A stretch of DNA of 64,000 nt from a cyanobacterium PCC 7702 (GTDB lineage Bacteria > Cyanobacteriota > Cyanobacteriia > Cyanobacteriales > Nostocaceae): positions 4,440,537 to 4,504,536 of the forward strand of contig KB235926.1 in NCBI GenBank assembly GCA_000332255.1. The letters are read 5' to 3'. The notes beneath the pieces were generated by a model. That model was not told the DNA's origin and ran no database searches. It worked only from the letters and a program-made list of their open reading frames with translations. How positions within the stretch are numbered: the stretch's first letter is position 1; each line of letters starts with the position of its first letter. This document shows, piece after piece, positions 18,837-28,261 of this stretch. The position numbers were made by a program, and so were the translations under genes.

Positions 18837-18977
18837 CTAGTTGACTGCATAAGCTGCTTGTAGCGCCCAGATAATTAAAGCCACAATTGCTCCCAACAAC
18901 AACACCGTGGAAATGGTCACTGCCGTGGGAGAATCGGCGCCATCAAATTTCATAATACCTCGGTTTAAATCAGACAT
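18837..18977 (-). CDS. 46-residue single-span membrane protein
   Basis: The frame reads MSDLNRGIMKFDGADSP, then a hydrophobic span (about residues 20-41: TVLLLGAIVALIIWALQ), and ends AAYAVN. A near-perfect AAGGAGGA lies 9 bp before the ATG, and a hairpin terminator lies downstream, so this is a real expressed gene. Size and topology resemble the many small thylakoid-membrane subunits of cyanobacterial photosystems and cytochrome complexes, but I do not recognise it as any named one. The soluble N-terminus would lie on one side of the membrane with almost nothing on the other. Confidence 0.8.
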   Translation of the reverse strand: MSDLNRGIMKFDGADSPTAVTISTVLLLGAIVALIIWALQAAYAVN

Positions 18978-19217
18978 GGCTTTATAATCCTCCTTGATCA
19001 AAGCATTGTCAAACCTGTCCGTCTCGATTGTAGTCCTTTGGCTTCCGCATCAGATAAAATTTCTAATTTTATTTTCTTTAAGCTTTCCTAAAGACAACAT
19101 CTTCTCAATTACCTATATCCTCAAAGATGGAAGACCGGACTGGGGAGTTTCGTGTTGCTCGTCTTACAATAATGAACACTTTTCAAGTTATGTGGGAATA
19201 CTTTGTTTTCAGAGGAT

Positions 19218-20177
19218 ATGAGCTTGCAGCTTATACAGCTTGTGGTCATGATTTTGGCAACGGTTGCGGTTTCCTTTGCGGTTCTAGAAGTCGGACTGCG
19301 ATCGCTGTTTGGTTTTGGTAATCCTTTAATTTACATCGCTGACGAGCAGATCGGATATTTGCTAGCTCCTAACCAACGCACTCGCCGTTACGGTAACCGC
19401 ATTGAAATCAATCAGTATTCGATGCGCAGCGAAGCGATTTTGCCAACTCGTTCGCCTTTTGTTTTGCGAGTGTTGCTGTTGGGAGATTCTATTGCTAATG
19501 GCGGTTGGTGGACAGACCAAAATCGCACGATTTCTAGCTTGTTGCAGCATTCTCTGCTCACTACCTACCACCATCACTTTCCCCAAGTAGAAGTGCTGAA
19601 TGCTTCGGCTAATTCTTGGGGACCGACAAATGAATTAGCTTATCTACAACGATTTGGTACTTTTGAGGCGCAAGCAATAGTTTTACTCATCAATACCGAC
19701 GATTTGTTTGCTACTGCTCCCACATCTTTACCTGTAGGACGCGATCGCAACTATCCAGTTCGAAAACCACCCCTTGCAGTGGTGGAAGTTCTGCAGCGTT
19801 ATCTGCAAAAACCAAAACTCCCCCCCCACATGGAAGCCCATCCTACAGGCGATCGCCTGGATATGAATTTGCAAGCTATTGCTCAAATGCACGCCCTGGC
19901 GAATGCAAATCGCAGTCGCTTTTTACTAGCTATGACCCCCCTCAAACGTGAAGTTGCTCCCCTACAACCTCGCCATTACGAAATACAAGCGCGCCAACGC
20001 CTGGAGCAGTTTACCAAAACTCAACACATTAATTACATTGATTTTTTACCAATTTTCAACTCCTGTCCCGACCCACAAGCTTTCTACCACGACCACATCC
20101 ACCTGAACAAACAAGGCAATCAACTAGTAAGTAAAATTATTGAGCAAAACTTAAGCCAGCTGTTAAATTTATTTTAG
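19218..20177 (+). CDS. Membrane-anchored SGNH/GDSL hydrolase
   Basis: About 319 residues from ATG 19218; an in-frame TTG at 19203 would add five residues. An N-terminal hydrophobic segment (about residues 4-24) is a signal anchor. The esterase fold is marked by block I LLLGDSIANG, with the nucleophile Ser, a later Gly-Pro-Thr-Asn segment, and the final Asp-His pair in YHDHIHLNKQG. Such enzymes deacylate or acylate sugars and lipids outside the cytoplasm. The gene is monocistronic, facing away from the 46-residue protein gene. The substrate is unknown. Confidence 0.8.
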   Translation: MSLQLIQLVVMILATVAVSFAVLEVGLRSLFGFGNPLIYIADEQIGYLLAPNQRTRRYGNRIEINQYSMRSEAILPTRSPFVLRVLLLGDSIANGGWWTDQNRTISSLLQHSLLTTYHHHFPQVEVLNASANSWGPTNELAYLQRFGTFEAQAIVLLINTDDLFATAPTSLPVGRDRNYPVRKPPLAVVEVLQRYLQKPKLPPHMEAHPTGDRLDMNLQAIAQMHALANANRSRFLLAMTPLKREVAPLQPRHYEIQARQRLEQFTKTQHINYIDFLPIFNSCPDPQAFYHDHIHLNKQGNQLVSKIIEQNLSQLLNLF

Positions 20178-20443
20178 TCTGAATCTCAATTTTCCTCGGC
20201 ATTTTTATTAAAATATACTACTATTTTTTGATTTTTAATAATAAATATTAAGAATATATAAAATCCAAACTTTTTTGTGATTTCCCTGCACGATAGTTAT
20301 CAAGACTTTCCTATATTTATGCATATTTCCATTAAGCAACTGCACCACAGTTCTAAAACTCAATCACAATTAAGATTAAAAAGCTTGAGCTAAAAATCCA
20401 TTGCTGACAACTGAAGTTCCGGCGATCGCAAACACGTAAAAAC
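20178..20443. other. Intergenic, no gene seen
   Basis: AT-rich gap after the SGNH gene; together with the repeat at 20444-20481 it makes up the non-coding region before the pentapeptide-repeat gene. No clear terminator or promoter was recognised. Confidence 0.4.
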
Positions 20444-20481
20444 GTTCGCGTAGCGACTCCATAAATGGGAGTATCGCGAAA
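20444..20481. repeat. Palindromic interspersed repeat, copy 1
   Basis: GTTCGCG, then GCGACTCC, a seven-base loop, GGAGT and CGCGAAAC: an imperfect hairpin. A second copy in the same orientation lies at 21131-21161. It sits just before the pentapeptide gene, and its ATG opens an in-frame extension of that ORF that is probably not translated. Confidence 0.75.
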
Positions 20482-20515
20482 CTTCTTGATTTGTAAAAAT
20501 TGTGAGGGAGGCAAT

Positions 20516-21067
20516 ATGGATGTTAACACGCTCCTAAATCGATATGCAGCAGGAGAAAGAGAATTTAACGGTGAAAACCTGCACAAGGCAAATCTGAGCG
20601 AAGCTGACTTGAGTGGGGCAAATTTCTGCGGCGCTGATTTGAGCGGAGCAGATCTGAGTCGAGCCAATTTAAGCAGGTGTAACTTCAGTCGCGCCAATCT
20701 CACCGATGCAGATTTAACCGGAGCAAATTTCTGCGGTGCTAATTTAAGTGAGGTGAATTTGATCGGAGCAGATTTAATTAATGTCAACCTCCAGGAAACA
20801 AACCTGAGTCGCGCAGATTTGCGAGGTGCAAATTTAATCAGAGCAAATTTATTGAAAGCTAACTTGAGCGAAGCAGAGCTAAGTGGAGCAGATTTTTCTG
20901 GCGCCAATCTCAACCAAGCAAATTTAATAGAGACTAACTTAGCAGAAGCAGAACTCAACGGCGCAGATTTAACCGGAGCAATTTTCACCGACAAAGAAAT
21001 GAGCGGAACAGTAGTACACACTGGTTTATCCCATAAATGGATAACTTGGGCCGGTAGTAGCAGCTAG
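20516..21067 (+). CDS. Pentapeptide-repeat protein
   Basis: About 183 residues from ATG 20516, preceded by GAGGGAGG; the frame is open back to 20465 through the repeat, but that start has no RBS. After a short leader (LLNRYAAGEREF) come about 25 tandem A(D/N)LXX pentapeptides (ANLSE, ADLSG, ANFCG and so on), which fold as a right-handed quadrilateral beta-helix. A short C-terminal tail ends in WAGSSS. Such proteins abound in cyanobacteria and mostly lack a known function; some mimic DNA and protect gyrase. The gene lies between two palindromic repeats in direct orientation. Confidence 0.88.
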   Translation: MDVNTLLNRYAAGEREFNGENLHKANLSEADLSGANFCGADLSGADLSRANLSRCNFSRANLTDADLTGANFCGANLSEVNLIGADLINVNLQETNLSRADLRGANLIRANLLKANLSEAELSGADFSGANLNQANLIETNLAEAELNGADLTGAIFTDKEMSGTVVHTGLSHKWITWAGSSS

Positions 21068-21130
21068 CGAGCTAAGCGCAATCAAGCAGTCGCAAACAGG
21101 GGTAGAATTTCTCCCCTGTACTTACCCGTA

Positions 21131-21161
21131 GTTCGCGCAGCGACTCCATAAATGGGAGTAT
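21131..21161. repeat. Palindromic interspersed repeat, copy 2
   Basis: Matches the first 31 or so bases of copy 1 (20444-20481) with one difference and in the same orientation. It lies between the pentapeptide gene and ddl. Confidence 0.75.
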
Positions 21162-21243
21162 GGTTGGTAGCAATAAAGATACAGCAAACAAGTAAGGTTG
21201 TGATACGCTATGTGAACTTAGAAATGCACACGAGGTACAGAAA

Positions 21244-22386
21244 ATGACTAAGCTGCGGGTGGGTTTGCTATTTGGCGGTTGTTCGGGAGAACACGAGGTA
21301 TCAATTAACTCAGCAAGAGCGATCGCCAAAGCTTTTCAAGCAGAACAAAATGCCAATAAGTACGAAATTTTGCCTTTCTACGTGCAAAAAGACGGACGTT
21401 GGCTAGCAGGAAATCTTTCCCAACAAGTTCTAGAATCAGGTCAACCACTACAACTACTATCCACTCCAACACCCGAACACCCAGACCACCAAGAAAATTC
21501 TCAATTATCAACTACCAACACTCCTAATTTAAGTCGCTGGCAATCTCCTTCCCAAGTTGCAGAAGTGGACGTTTGGTTTCCCATTATTCACGGACCGAAT
21601 GGCGAAGACGGAACCGTCCAGGGTTTGCTAACCCTGATGCAAGTACCTTTTGTGGGTTCGGGAGTCTTGGGTTCGGCAATGGGAATGGATAAAATTGCCA
21701 TGAAAATGGCCTTTGCCCAAGCCGGACTGCCACAAGTAAAATACATGGCCGTTAACCGCTCCCAAATTTGGTCCAATCCTTGCGTGTTTCCCAAGCTTTG
21801 TACCCAAATCGAAGAAAACCTCGGTTATCCCTGCTTTGTTAAACCTGCAAACCTTGGTTCCTCCGTGGGAATTACCAAAGTGCGATCGCGCCGTGAATTA
21901 GAAATAGCACTCGATAACGCTGCTAGCTACGATCGTCGAATCATTGTCGAAGCTGCAGTTGTCGCGCGAGAATTAGAGTGCGCCGTTTTAGGAAACGACC
22001 AACCCCAAGCCTCTGTTGTAGGTGAAATTACTTATAACAGCGACTTTTACGATTATGAAACTAAATATACACAAGGAAAAGCCAATTTAGTAATTCCCGC
22101 AGCAGTACCCGAGACAGTAAGCCGCAAAATTCAGGAAATGGCGTTGCAAGCTTTTGCAGCGATCGATGCAGCTGGATTGGCCAGAGTAGACTTTTTCTAC
22201 GTGGAAGCTACAGGAGAAGTCTTGGTTAACGAAATCAATACCCTACCAGGTTTTACAGCCACAAGCATGTATCCCTTATTATGGGCCAGCAGCGGTGTTT
22301 CCTTTCCAGAATTGGTTGACCGACTGGTACAGCTGGCTTTGGAAAGAAAGTCCGCTTCCCAGTTCCCCCAAAGGCAGAGTAAGTAA
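21244..22386 (+). CDS. ddl: D-alanine--D-alanine ligase
   Basis: 380 residues. ATP-grasp ligase that makes the D-Ala-D-Ala dipeptide for peptidoglycan. Starts [15 protein letters not shown]; contains [27 protein letters not shown] and the C-terminal metal-binding [17 protein letters not shown]. The length matches the larger DdlA-type group, with an insertion near residues 75-100 rich in Ser/Thr/Asn. The gene is followed after 150 bp by a membrane-protein gene on the same strand. Confidence 0.96.
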   Translation: MTKLRVGLLFGGCSGEHEVSINSARAIAKAFQAEQNANKYEILPFYVQKDGRWLAGNLSQQVLESGQPLQLLSTPTPEHPDHQENSQLSTTNTPNLSRWQSPSQVAEVDVWFPIIHGPNGEDGTVQGLLTLMQVPFVGSGVLGSAMGMDKIAMKMAFAQAGLPQVKYMAVNRSQIWSNPCVFPKLCTQIEENLGYPCFVKPANLGSSVGITKVRSRRELEIALDNAASYDRRIIVEAAVVARELECAVLGNDQPQASVVGEITYNSDFYDYETKYTQGKANLVIPAAVPETVSRKIQEMALQAFAAIDAAGLARVDFFYVEATGEVLVNEINTLPGFTATSMYPLLWASSGVSFPELVDRLVQLALERKSASQFPQRQSK

Positions 22387-22536
22387 ATTAACGGATAATT
22401 TATGTTAATTTTTAATATTGCTAACTCCTGAGAAACAAAGGAAAAAGGCTACTTTAATTTCTGCCTTTGCTACGGATACGTAAAAGCCCGGACTTCGGTA
22501 GAATACAAAGCACACAGGGAAATTGATACAGCAGTC

Positions 22537-23148
22537 ATGAGCAATTCTCCAAGCGTGCCAAAGCCGCCAGAAGCAAAAGTACCCACAGCCAAAGCAAGTG
22601 AGAATTTCTTCATACAGCTGCTAGAGCGATACCCTTGGCTGTTATTGGTCGGGGTATCAGTATTTTTCATATCTAGCGCTGCAGTAGCACTGTACAGTCT
22701 CGCTCATGTAGGCGGCGTAGAACCCCAAGAACCAAAAGATACCGTATCAGTAGAAAATTGGCAGGTAGAATCGCCGCCAGCTACCCCCTACCTTCAAACT
22801 TCCGAACCTTCTTCTCATCACCTCATTCCTTTCTGGATGCTAGGTGCGATCGCTGCTAGTTGCGCTAGCGGATGTTTCCTAATTTTCCGCTTTCTTAACT
22901 CCACCACCGCTAAGCAAACACAAAAAACCAAGCGCCTTCCCTCGTACTATCCCCAGCGTCCCGAAAGCAAAAACCTACCCGCACCTGCAGCGCGATCGCT
23001 GCGACGAACTTCCCCAACAGCAAATCCACAAACACCTACTATCGCAGTCTTACCACCACAAGAAAACTCCAGTTCCAGTCCCCAATCTTTGGCAACTATG
23101 CTAGATATTCGCAAACAAACTTCCCTATCTACTCTTTTACGCAAATAA
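22537..23148 (+). CDS. Two-span membrane protein of unknown function
   Basis: 203 residues, not recognised. A Pro/Lys-rich N-terminus is followed by a transmembrane span (about 34-58), a roughly 35-residue Pro/Glu-rich loop, a second span (about 96-119), and an 80-residue basic, Pro/Ser-rich and probably disordered tail ending in LSTLLRK. Both ends should face the same side of the membrane. It follows ddl at 150 bp and may be co-expressed with it, which would hint at the cell envelope. Its stop codon directly abuts the end of the convergent ABC ATPase gene. Confidence 0.65.
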   Translation: MSNSPSVPKPPEAKVPTAKASENFFIQLLERYPWLLLVGVSVFFISSAAVALYSLAHVGGVEPQEPKDTVSVENWQVESPPATPYLQTSEPSSHHLIPFWMLGAIAASCASGCFLIFRFLNSTTAKQTQKTKRLPSYYPQRPESKNLPAPAARSLRRTSPTANPQTPTIAVLPPQENSSSSPQSLATMLDIRKQTSLSTLLRK

Positions 23149-24252
23149 TTAATCACTGCAATTACTTGTTTTTCGACTCAAAGCATCACCCGAGCTAACA
23201 TCAAACCAATGAATGTTTTGATGCGGTAAAGCAAGGGTAATTTCTTCCCAACTCCAATTTTGGTCTGCAGGTAACAAAGCACGCAAAACAGGCGAATTAT
23301 TGCTTTGAGAACCCTGCACGCTTACACTCACCAAATTGTGCATTCCCAAATTTTCCACCAAACATACCCGACCTTTGACAGTAGGATGAACTTCCCCTGT
23401 TTGAGCAACACGAACGTGTTCCGGACGAATACCCAAGACAATTTGCGAAGGTATGGTAGGCAGCTTTGGTAGCGGAATAGAAAAATTACCGAGTATAGCG
23501 TGATTTTGTTTACAATTAATTGTCAATAAATTCATCTGCGGACTACCCACAAAACCTGCAACAAACAAATTACCCGGCTCGTGGTATATAGAAGCAGGCG
23601 GAGCAATTTGTTGTACGTAACCGTTATTTAAAACCGCCACCTTGGTAGAAAGAGTCATCGCTTCCGTTTGATCGTGGGTAACATAAACTACTGGAGATTT
23701 TTGGGTGGCAAAAATTTGCTTGATCTCGGCGCGGACTTTTTCCCTCAGCAAAGCATCTAAGTTACTCAAAGGTTCGTCTAGCAAATACACTTGAGCTTGA
23801 CGCACCAGCGCTCTACCCACAGCAACGCGCTGTCTTTGTCCTCCAGATAATTGACCGGGTTTGCGTTGCAATAATTCTCCCAATCCTAAAATCTCTGCTA
23901 CTTGCGCCACCCGCTGCTTGATTTCCAGACGCGGAACCTTTTTCAACTTCAGTCCGCAAGCAAGATTTTCGTACACCGTCATGTGGGGATAAAGGGCGTA
24001 ACTTTGAAATACCATCGCCATGTTGCGATCGCCCGGTCGCTTGTAGGTAATATCTTCACCACCAAGAATAATTTGACCGCGAGTAACTTGCTCTAACCCA
24101 GCGATAGCTCTGAGGGTGGTGGACTTACCGCAACCACTCGGTCCCAGTAAAGTCAAAAACTCACCATCATTAACAGTCAAGCTAATGTCTTTTACCGGCA
24201 CAACTTTGGGAGAATAAGTTTTATTTAAGTTTCTCAGTTCCAGTTTTGCCAT
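23149..24252 (-). CDS. Sugar ABC transporter ATPase (MalK/UgpC type)
   Basis: About 367 residues from ATG 24252; a TTG two codons earlier is less likely. Walker A GPSGCGKST, Q-loop MVFQSYALYPHMTV, signature LSGGQRQR, Walker B VYLLDEPLSNLDA and the H-loop THDQTEAMTL are all intact, followed by the C-terminal regulatory OB domain (ILGIRPEHV). It energises import of a sugar or polyol through the two permeases just upstream. It is the last gene of a five-gene operon, 23 bp after the second permease. Confidence 0.92.
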   Translation of the reverse strand: MAKLELRNLNKTYSPKVVPVKDISLTVNDGEFLTLLGPSGCGKSTTLRAIAGLEQVTRGQIILGGEDITYKRPGDRNMAMVFQSYALYPHMTVYENLACGLKLKKVPRLEIKQRVAQVAEILGLGELLQRKPGQLSGGQRQRVAVGRALVRQAQVYLLDEPLSNLDALLREKVRAEIKQIFATQKSPVVYVTHDQTEAMTLSTKVAVLNNGYVQQIAPPASIYHEPGNLFVAGFVGSPQMNLLTINCKQNHAILGNFSIPLPKLPTIPSQIVLGIRPEHVRVAQTGEVHPTVKGRVCLVENLGMHNLVSVSVQGSQSNNSPVLRALLPADQNWSWEEITLALPHQNIHWFDVSSGDALSRKTSNCSD

Positions 24253-24275
24253 TTTCAATTTCCAAAAACTATCTG

Positions 24276-25139
24276 CTAACCTTTTACCGCACCAGCAGTT
24301 AAACCTTGAACTATCTTTCGCTGGAAAAACAAAACCAGTAAAACCAAGGGAAATGTTCCCACCATAGTTGCAGCAGCAATAGGACCGTAGGGAATTTCAA
24401 AGGTTGATGCACCGCTCAGTTGAGCAACTGCTACGGGAATGGTTTTCATCTGTTCCCGAGTAATAAACGTCAAGGCAAAAATAAACTCATTCCAAGCAAA
24501 AATAAAAGTCAGAATTCCAGTAGTAAAGAGCGCAGGTACGGTTAGGGGTAGTAATATTTGCACCAACATTTGCCAGGTGTTGTAACCGTCGATTTTGGCA
24601 GCATCTTCTAAATCTTTTGGCAATTGCTGGAAAAAACTGTGCAAGACCAAAATTGTCAACGGTAAATTAATAGCCGTGTAAGGAATAATTAACGCTAAAT
24701 AGTTATTTCCTAAATGCAAAGCTTGAACTATTTCCAACAGTCCCAAGAATAACAAAATACCAGGAAATAAAGTCACAAGCAAAATACTGGTTAAAATCAC
24801 CCTCCCACCCCAAGGACGCAACCTTGCTAAAGCATAAGCAGCTGGTGCACCAAAGCCCAAAGCCAAGCTAGTAGATATAATTGCTACAAAGGCACTGTTG
24901 AAAATGTAGCGCCAAAACGGACGGCGAGTGAAAAGTTCAATGTAGTGACCAAAAGTAAAGCGGGTGGGAAAATAAACTGTAGGAACTTTGGAAATATCTT
25001 GATTGACCTTAAAGGAAGTTAGTAATTGCCACATTACTGGCGCTAAAGAAAAAATTAGCACCAAGGCGATCGCTATCCCAAGCCAAAGGTACTGACCAAT
25101 ATTTTTAGTTTTGACAGAAGGAAATTCTTCACCAACCAT
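24276..25139 (-). CDS. Sugar ABC transporter permease (MalG type)
   Basis: 287 residues with six predicted spans. The EAA loop that contacts the ATPase is present as DAAKIDGYNTWQMLVQILLP. Belongs to the carbohydrate uptake family 1 permeases (MalG/UgpE). It pairs with the next upstream permease, 9 bp away. Confidence 0.92.
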   Translation of the reverse strand: MVGEEFPSVKTKNIGQYLWLGIAIALVLIFSLAPVMWQLLTSFKVNQDISKVPTVYFPTRFTFGHYIELFTRRPFWRYIFNSAFVAIISTSLALGFGAPAAYALARLRPWGGRVILTSILLVTLFPGILLFLGLLEIVQALHLGNNYLALIIPYTAINLPLTILVLHSFFQQLPKDLEDAAKIDGYNTWQMLVQILLPLTVPALFTTGILTFIFAWNEFIFALTFITREQMKTIPVAVAQLSGASTFEIPYGPIAAATMVGTFPLVLLVLFFQRKIVQGLTAGAVKG

Positions 25140-25148
25140 AAGTTTTCC

Positions 25149-26069
25149 CTATTTAGCTGCAATGCGAGATTTGTTGAGCAAGAAACTAGCGCTCGCCACC
25201 GCTAACACCAACAATAAAAATGTCACTACCATCAACGCTGCACCATAACCAAAATCCAAATAGCGCATCACCGTAGAGTAAATATACAAAGATATTACCT
25301 CTGTTGCACCTCCGGGGCCACCTCCAGTCATCACAGCAATTAAATCAAATATTCCAAAAGCTTGAGCAAAACGAAACAACGTGGCAATCAGAATTTGCGG
25401 TGCTAACAACGGTAAAGTGATTTGGTAAAAACTTTGCCAAGGTTTTGCACCATCCATGGCGTGAGCTTCATACAAATCAGGCGAAATCGATTGCAAACTT
25501 GCCAGTAACAAAATACTAATAAAAGGCGTAGTTTTCCACACATCTGCAAATATTGTCGCCAGCAACGCTAAGGTCGGTTCTCCCAACCAATTAATACCCG
25601 TTTTAATAATGCCTAATCGCAGCAAAATATCATTGACAACTCCAAATTGATCGTTAAAAATCCATGCCCATGCTAAACCCATCAAAGCAGTAGGCAGCGC
25701 CCAAGGTAAAATAGCAATGGTACGCACTCCACCTTGTCCCCAAAATTTTTGATTCAAGACCAAAGCAATTCCCAACCCCAATAACAGTTCCAAAATTACC
25801 GAAGCGGTTGTGAAGGTAGTTGCAATCCAAAAACTTTGCCAAAAATGACCATCCCCTACCATGCGCGCGTAGTTATCTAAGCCACAAAAAACAGGTTGCA
25901 ACTTTGTTGCCAAATTTTTAGCAAAAAAACTTAACCAAAAAGCCCTGACAATAGGATAGCCGAACACAAACAATAACAAAATTGCAGCTGGTAACAAAAA
26001 AATCCCGGCCGTTATTTGTTCTTGACGGCGAATTGCATGTAACTTACTCATCATCACTGTATTAGCCAT
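25149..26069 (-). CDS. Sugar ABC transporter permease (MalF type)
   Basis: 306 residues, six spans, EAA loop EAHAMDGAKPWQSFYQITLP. The ATG overlaps the stop of the binding-protein gene (TAATG), which indicates translational coupling. Forms the heterodimeric channel with the MalG-type protein. The late GGPGGATEV segment is typical of MalF/UgpA-type permeases. Confidence 0.92.
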   Translation of the reverse strand: MANTVMMSKLHAIRRQEQITAGIFLLPAAILLLFVFGYPIVRAFWLSFFAKNLATKLQPVFCGLDNYARMVGDGHFWQSFWIATTFTTASVILELLLGLGIALVLNQKFWGQGGVRTIAILPWALPTALMGLAWAWIFNDQFGVVNDILLRLGIIKTGINWLGEPTLALLATIFADVWKTTPFISILLLASLQSISPDLYEAHAMDGAKPWQSFYQITLPLLAPQILIATLFRFAQAFGIFDLIAVMTGGGPGGATEVISLYIYSTVMRYLDFGYGAALMVVTFLLLVLAVASASFLLNKSRIAAK

Positions 26070-27391
26070 TAACTTTTCCCTAACAAGCGTCGCGTTTCCT
26101 GTGCTGCTTGTTTCATCGCTTTTTCTCCACTGAGGCGATTTGTCAAAGCCGCGCTCAGATAACGTTGTAAAATATCTGATGCCTGGGCGTATTGAGCGAT
26201 CGGAGGACGCAAGACCGCCTTTTCCAGCACTTTCAGCAATTGAGGATAATGGGGATATTTGGCAACAATTTGCGGGTCTGTAAACAAGGAACGTCTGCTA
26301 GGTACAAAACCTGCTTTCAAAACAAATTGGCGTTGTGCTTCTTCACTCGTAAAATACTGAATTGCTTTCCAAGCTTCCTGAGGATATCTGGTAGATTTGG
26401 AAATTCCCAATCCCCATCCACCCAAGCAAGCTCCTCCATTTTCACCAGAAGCGCTAACCATAGGCTCGATAGCAATTTTGCCTTGAATGGGAGAGTCTGG
26501 TGCATTCGCCAAAGGCCAAACATAGGGCCAGCTGCGTAAAAATGCTGCTTGACCGCTTTGAAAGATCCGCCTGGTTTCTTCTTCTTGGTATGTTGTTACT
26601 CCTGGTGGAGAAATTCCTGCTTGCATAGTTTGCTTGAGAAAGGCGATCGCCTCAAGAGTTTCCGGTCGATCCAGTCCTACCTCCAAGGTTTTAGGATCGA
26701 TCCAAAATCCCCCAAAACCGTGCAGAACTTCCACAAACATCGCTACTAAACCTTCGTATTGACGACCTTGCCATAAATAACCCCAATTAACTTTGTTTTG
26801 CTGTTTTAAAGATTGGGAAATTGCGATCAAATCTGCAAAAGTTTTTGGGGGAGCAAACCCCCCTTCCTCTAGTAAATCTTTTCGGTAATAAAGTATTCCC
26901 ACGTCACTGCGCATGGGAATTCGATATAGTCTTCCTTCGTAACGCCCACCCTCTACATCCCAAGAGGAAAATGCTGCTAATTCTTTTGCTGTCATGCGGT
27001 CTGTTAAGTCCATCAACCATCCAGCAGCAGCAAATTTAGGCGTCCAAATTACATCCATATTGACCAAGTCATAGGGAGAATCGCCCAAAATAAAAGCTGA
27101 TGTATACAGGTCTTCTAGCAAATTTGTGGCATTTGGTCCCTCAATAATATTAATGCGAATACCAGGATTTTTTTCTTCAAACCTTTTGACTAAACCTTCT
27201 TTCCAAGGCTGAGCATCAGGAGCTGTCATCAGCAAATTCAAAACTACTGGCTTAGCAGTTTGGGCTGGAGAAATCCATTTGGTAAAAACACTCAATAAAA
27301 TTGCCAACAATATAACGATCGCTGATAATTGCAGCTGTTTAAATCTTGTTGGCACAACTGAAAATAAGTTTTTTAGCAAACGGTAATTCAT
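26069..27391 (-). CDS. Sugar ABC transporter substrate-binding protein
   Basis: 440 residues with an N-terminal membrane segment (about 20-40) that is a signal anchor and shows no lipobox. The fold is that of family 1 extracellular binding proteins (maltose/trehalose/glycerol-phosphate type): FEEKNPGIRINIIEGP, DLVNMDVIWTPKFAAAGW and GGWGLGISKSTRYPQEAWK. The specific ligand cannot be read from the sequence; trehalose, maltose or glucosylglycerol are plausible because cyanobacteria use related importers for compatible solutes. The ATG overlaps the upstream reductase stop by 4 bp (ATGA). Confidence 0.88.
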   Translation of the reverse strand: MNYRLLKNLFSVVPTRFKQLQLSAIVILLAILLSVFTKWISPAQTAKPVVLNLLMTAPDAQPWKEGLVKRFEEKNPGIRINIIEGPNATNLLEDLYTSAFILGDSPYDLVNMDVIWTPKFAAAGWLMDLTDRMTAKELAAFSSWDVEGGRYEGRLYRIPMRSDVGILYYRKDLLEEGGFAPPKTFADLIAISQSLKQQNKVNWGYLWQGRQYEGLVAMFVEVLHGFGGFWIDPKTLEVGLDRPETLEAIAFLKQTMQAGISPPGVTTYQEEETRRIFQSGQAAFLRSWPYVWPLANAPDSPIQGKIAIEPMVSASGENGGACLGGWGLGISKSTRYPQEAWKAIQYFTSEEAQRQFVLKAGFVPSRRSLFTDPQIVAKYPHYPQLLKVLEKAVLRPPIAQYAQASDILQRYLSAALTNRLSGEKAMKQAAQETRRLLGKS

Positions 27392-28068
27392 CGCTGGATT
27401 TGATAATGAAGAAACACTTCCTGCTCAATAGTGTGAACTTCCACCAAATGCAATCGAGGAGCTGCCTGAGATAAAAATCCTCTTCCTTGTACTGGTGTCG
27501 GCGCACTTCTCCCACCCAAAATTAACGGACAAACCGTTAGCCAAAATTCATCGATTAAATCTAATTCCAGCATGGAGGCGACTAATTCACCACCTCCCAA
27601 TACTGCTAATCGTCCTATCCCCAACATTAATAAATGTTGTAGGGCAGCTACAAGGTCAATCTTCCCATTCGATGTTTCTAATATGAAAATACGTTCAAAT
27701 TCTGAACGATTTTGCCAAAAAAGCGCTCCAGTTTTTGTCGTAATTAACCAACGGCTGACTGGCTGCTGAAAAAAAGGAATTTCCACCCCGAAGTTACCAG
27801 TATGTGTAATTACTATCTGGAAGGGTTGCAACGGTTTGTTTGCTTGTATCCTTTGTTGCAGCAACTGTGGCTTGGAAACTGTTAGTGTTGTACCATAGGC
27901 GCGGAGAGTATCGGCACCGAATAAAACGGCATCACAAGCAGCAATCTGTTTCTCCAGATGAGCTTGATCGGTTTTTGACCCGAAGCGAGCAGGCGATCGC
28001 CTAAAATCTGCTATCTTGCCATCAGCACTCATGGCTAAAACTACTGTGGTATAAGGTCTTTGTTGCAC
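27388..28068 (-). CDS. RibD_C-type (dihydrofolate-reductase-like) reductase
   Basis: 226 residues. The fold of the riboflavin pyrimidine reductase domain: VVLAMSADGKIADFRRSP at the start, DAVLFGADTLRAYGTTLTV, and near the end LAVLGGGELVASML and LTVCPLILGGRSAPT. It lacks the deaminase domain of full RibD. These stand-alone enzymes reduce the riboflavin precursor or other pyrimidine/pterin-like substrates with NADPH. It is the first gene of the operon and is coupled to the sugar-binding-protein gene by a 4-bp overlap; no functional link is obvious. Confidence 0.85.
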   Translation of the reverse strand: MQQRPYTTVVLAMSADGKIADFRRSPARFGSKTDQAHLEKQIAACDAVLFGADTLRAYGTTLTVSKPQLLQQRIQANKPLQPFQIVITHTGNFGVEIPFFQQPVSRWLITTKTGALFWQNRSEFERIFILETSNGKIDLVAALQHLLMLGIGRLAVLGGGELVASMLELDLIDEFWLTVCPLILGGRSAPTPVQGRGFLSQAAPRLHLVEVHTIEQEVFLHYQIQR

Positions 28069-28261
28069 CGTTGCTCTCCCGGCAGTTAGTTACTCCTGGG
28101 GGGGACCCCAGCTTCTGCGCACTGCCTCTCTGTTTTCCATAGCCACCTAAGTTATTTTATGTTTAAAAATCCTGCTTGGGTAAGTTTTATTGCTTAACGT
28201 AAGATTAGCTAATTTGATCGCATTTGCTAACTATTCGTGGTCGCGCCCAGTGAGAATCCCG

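Noticed and set aside
20465-20515. N-terminal extension of the pentapeptide protein from the ATG at 20465
   Set aside because: That ATG lies within the palindromic repeat and has no RBS, whereas 20516 has a good one.
27388-28068. Full RibD for riboflavin synthesis
   Set aside because: The N-terminal zinc deaminase domain is absent; only the reductase-type domain is present.
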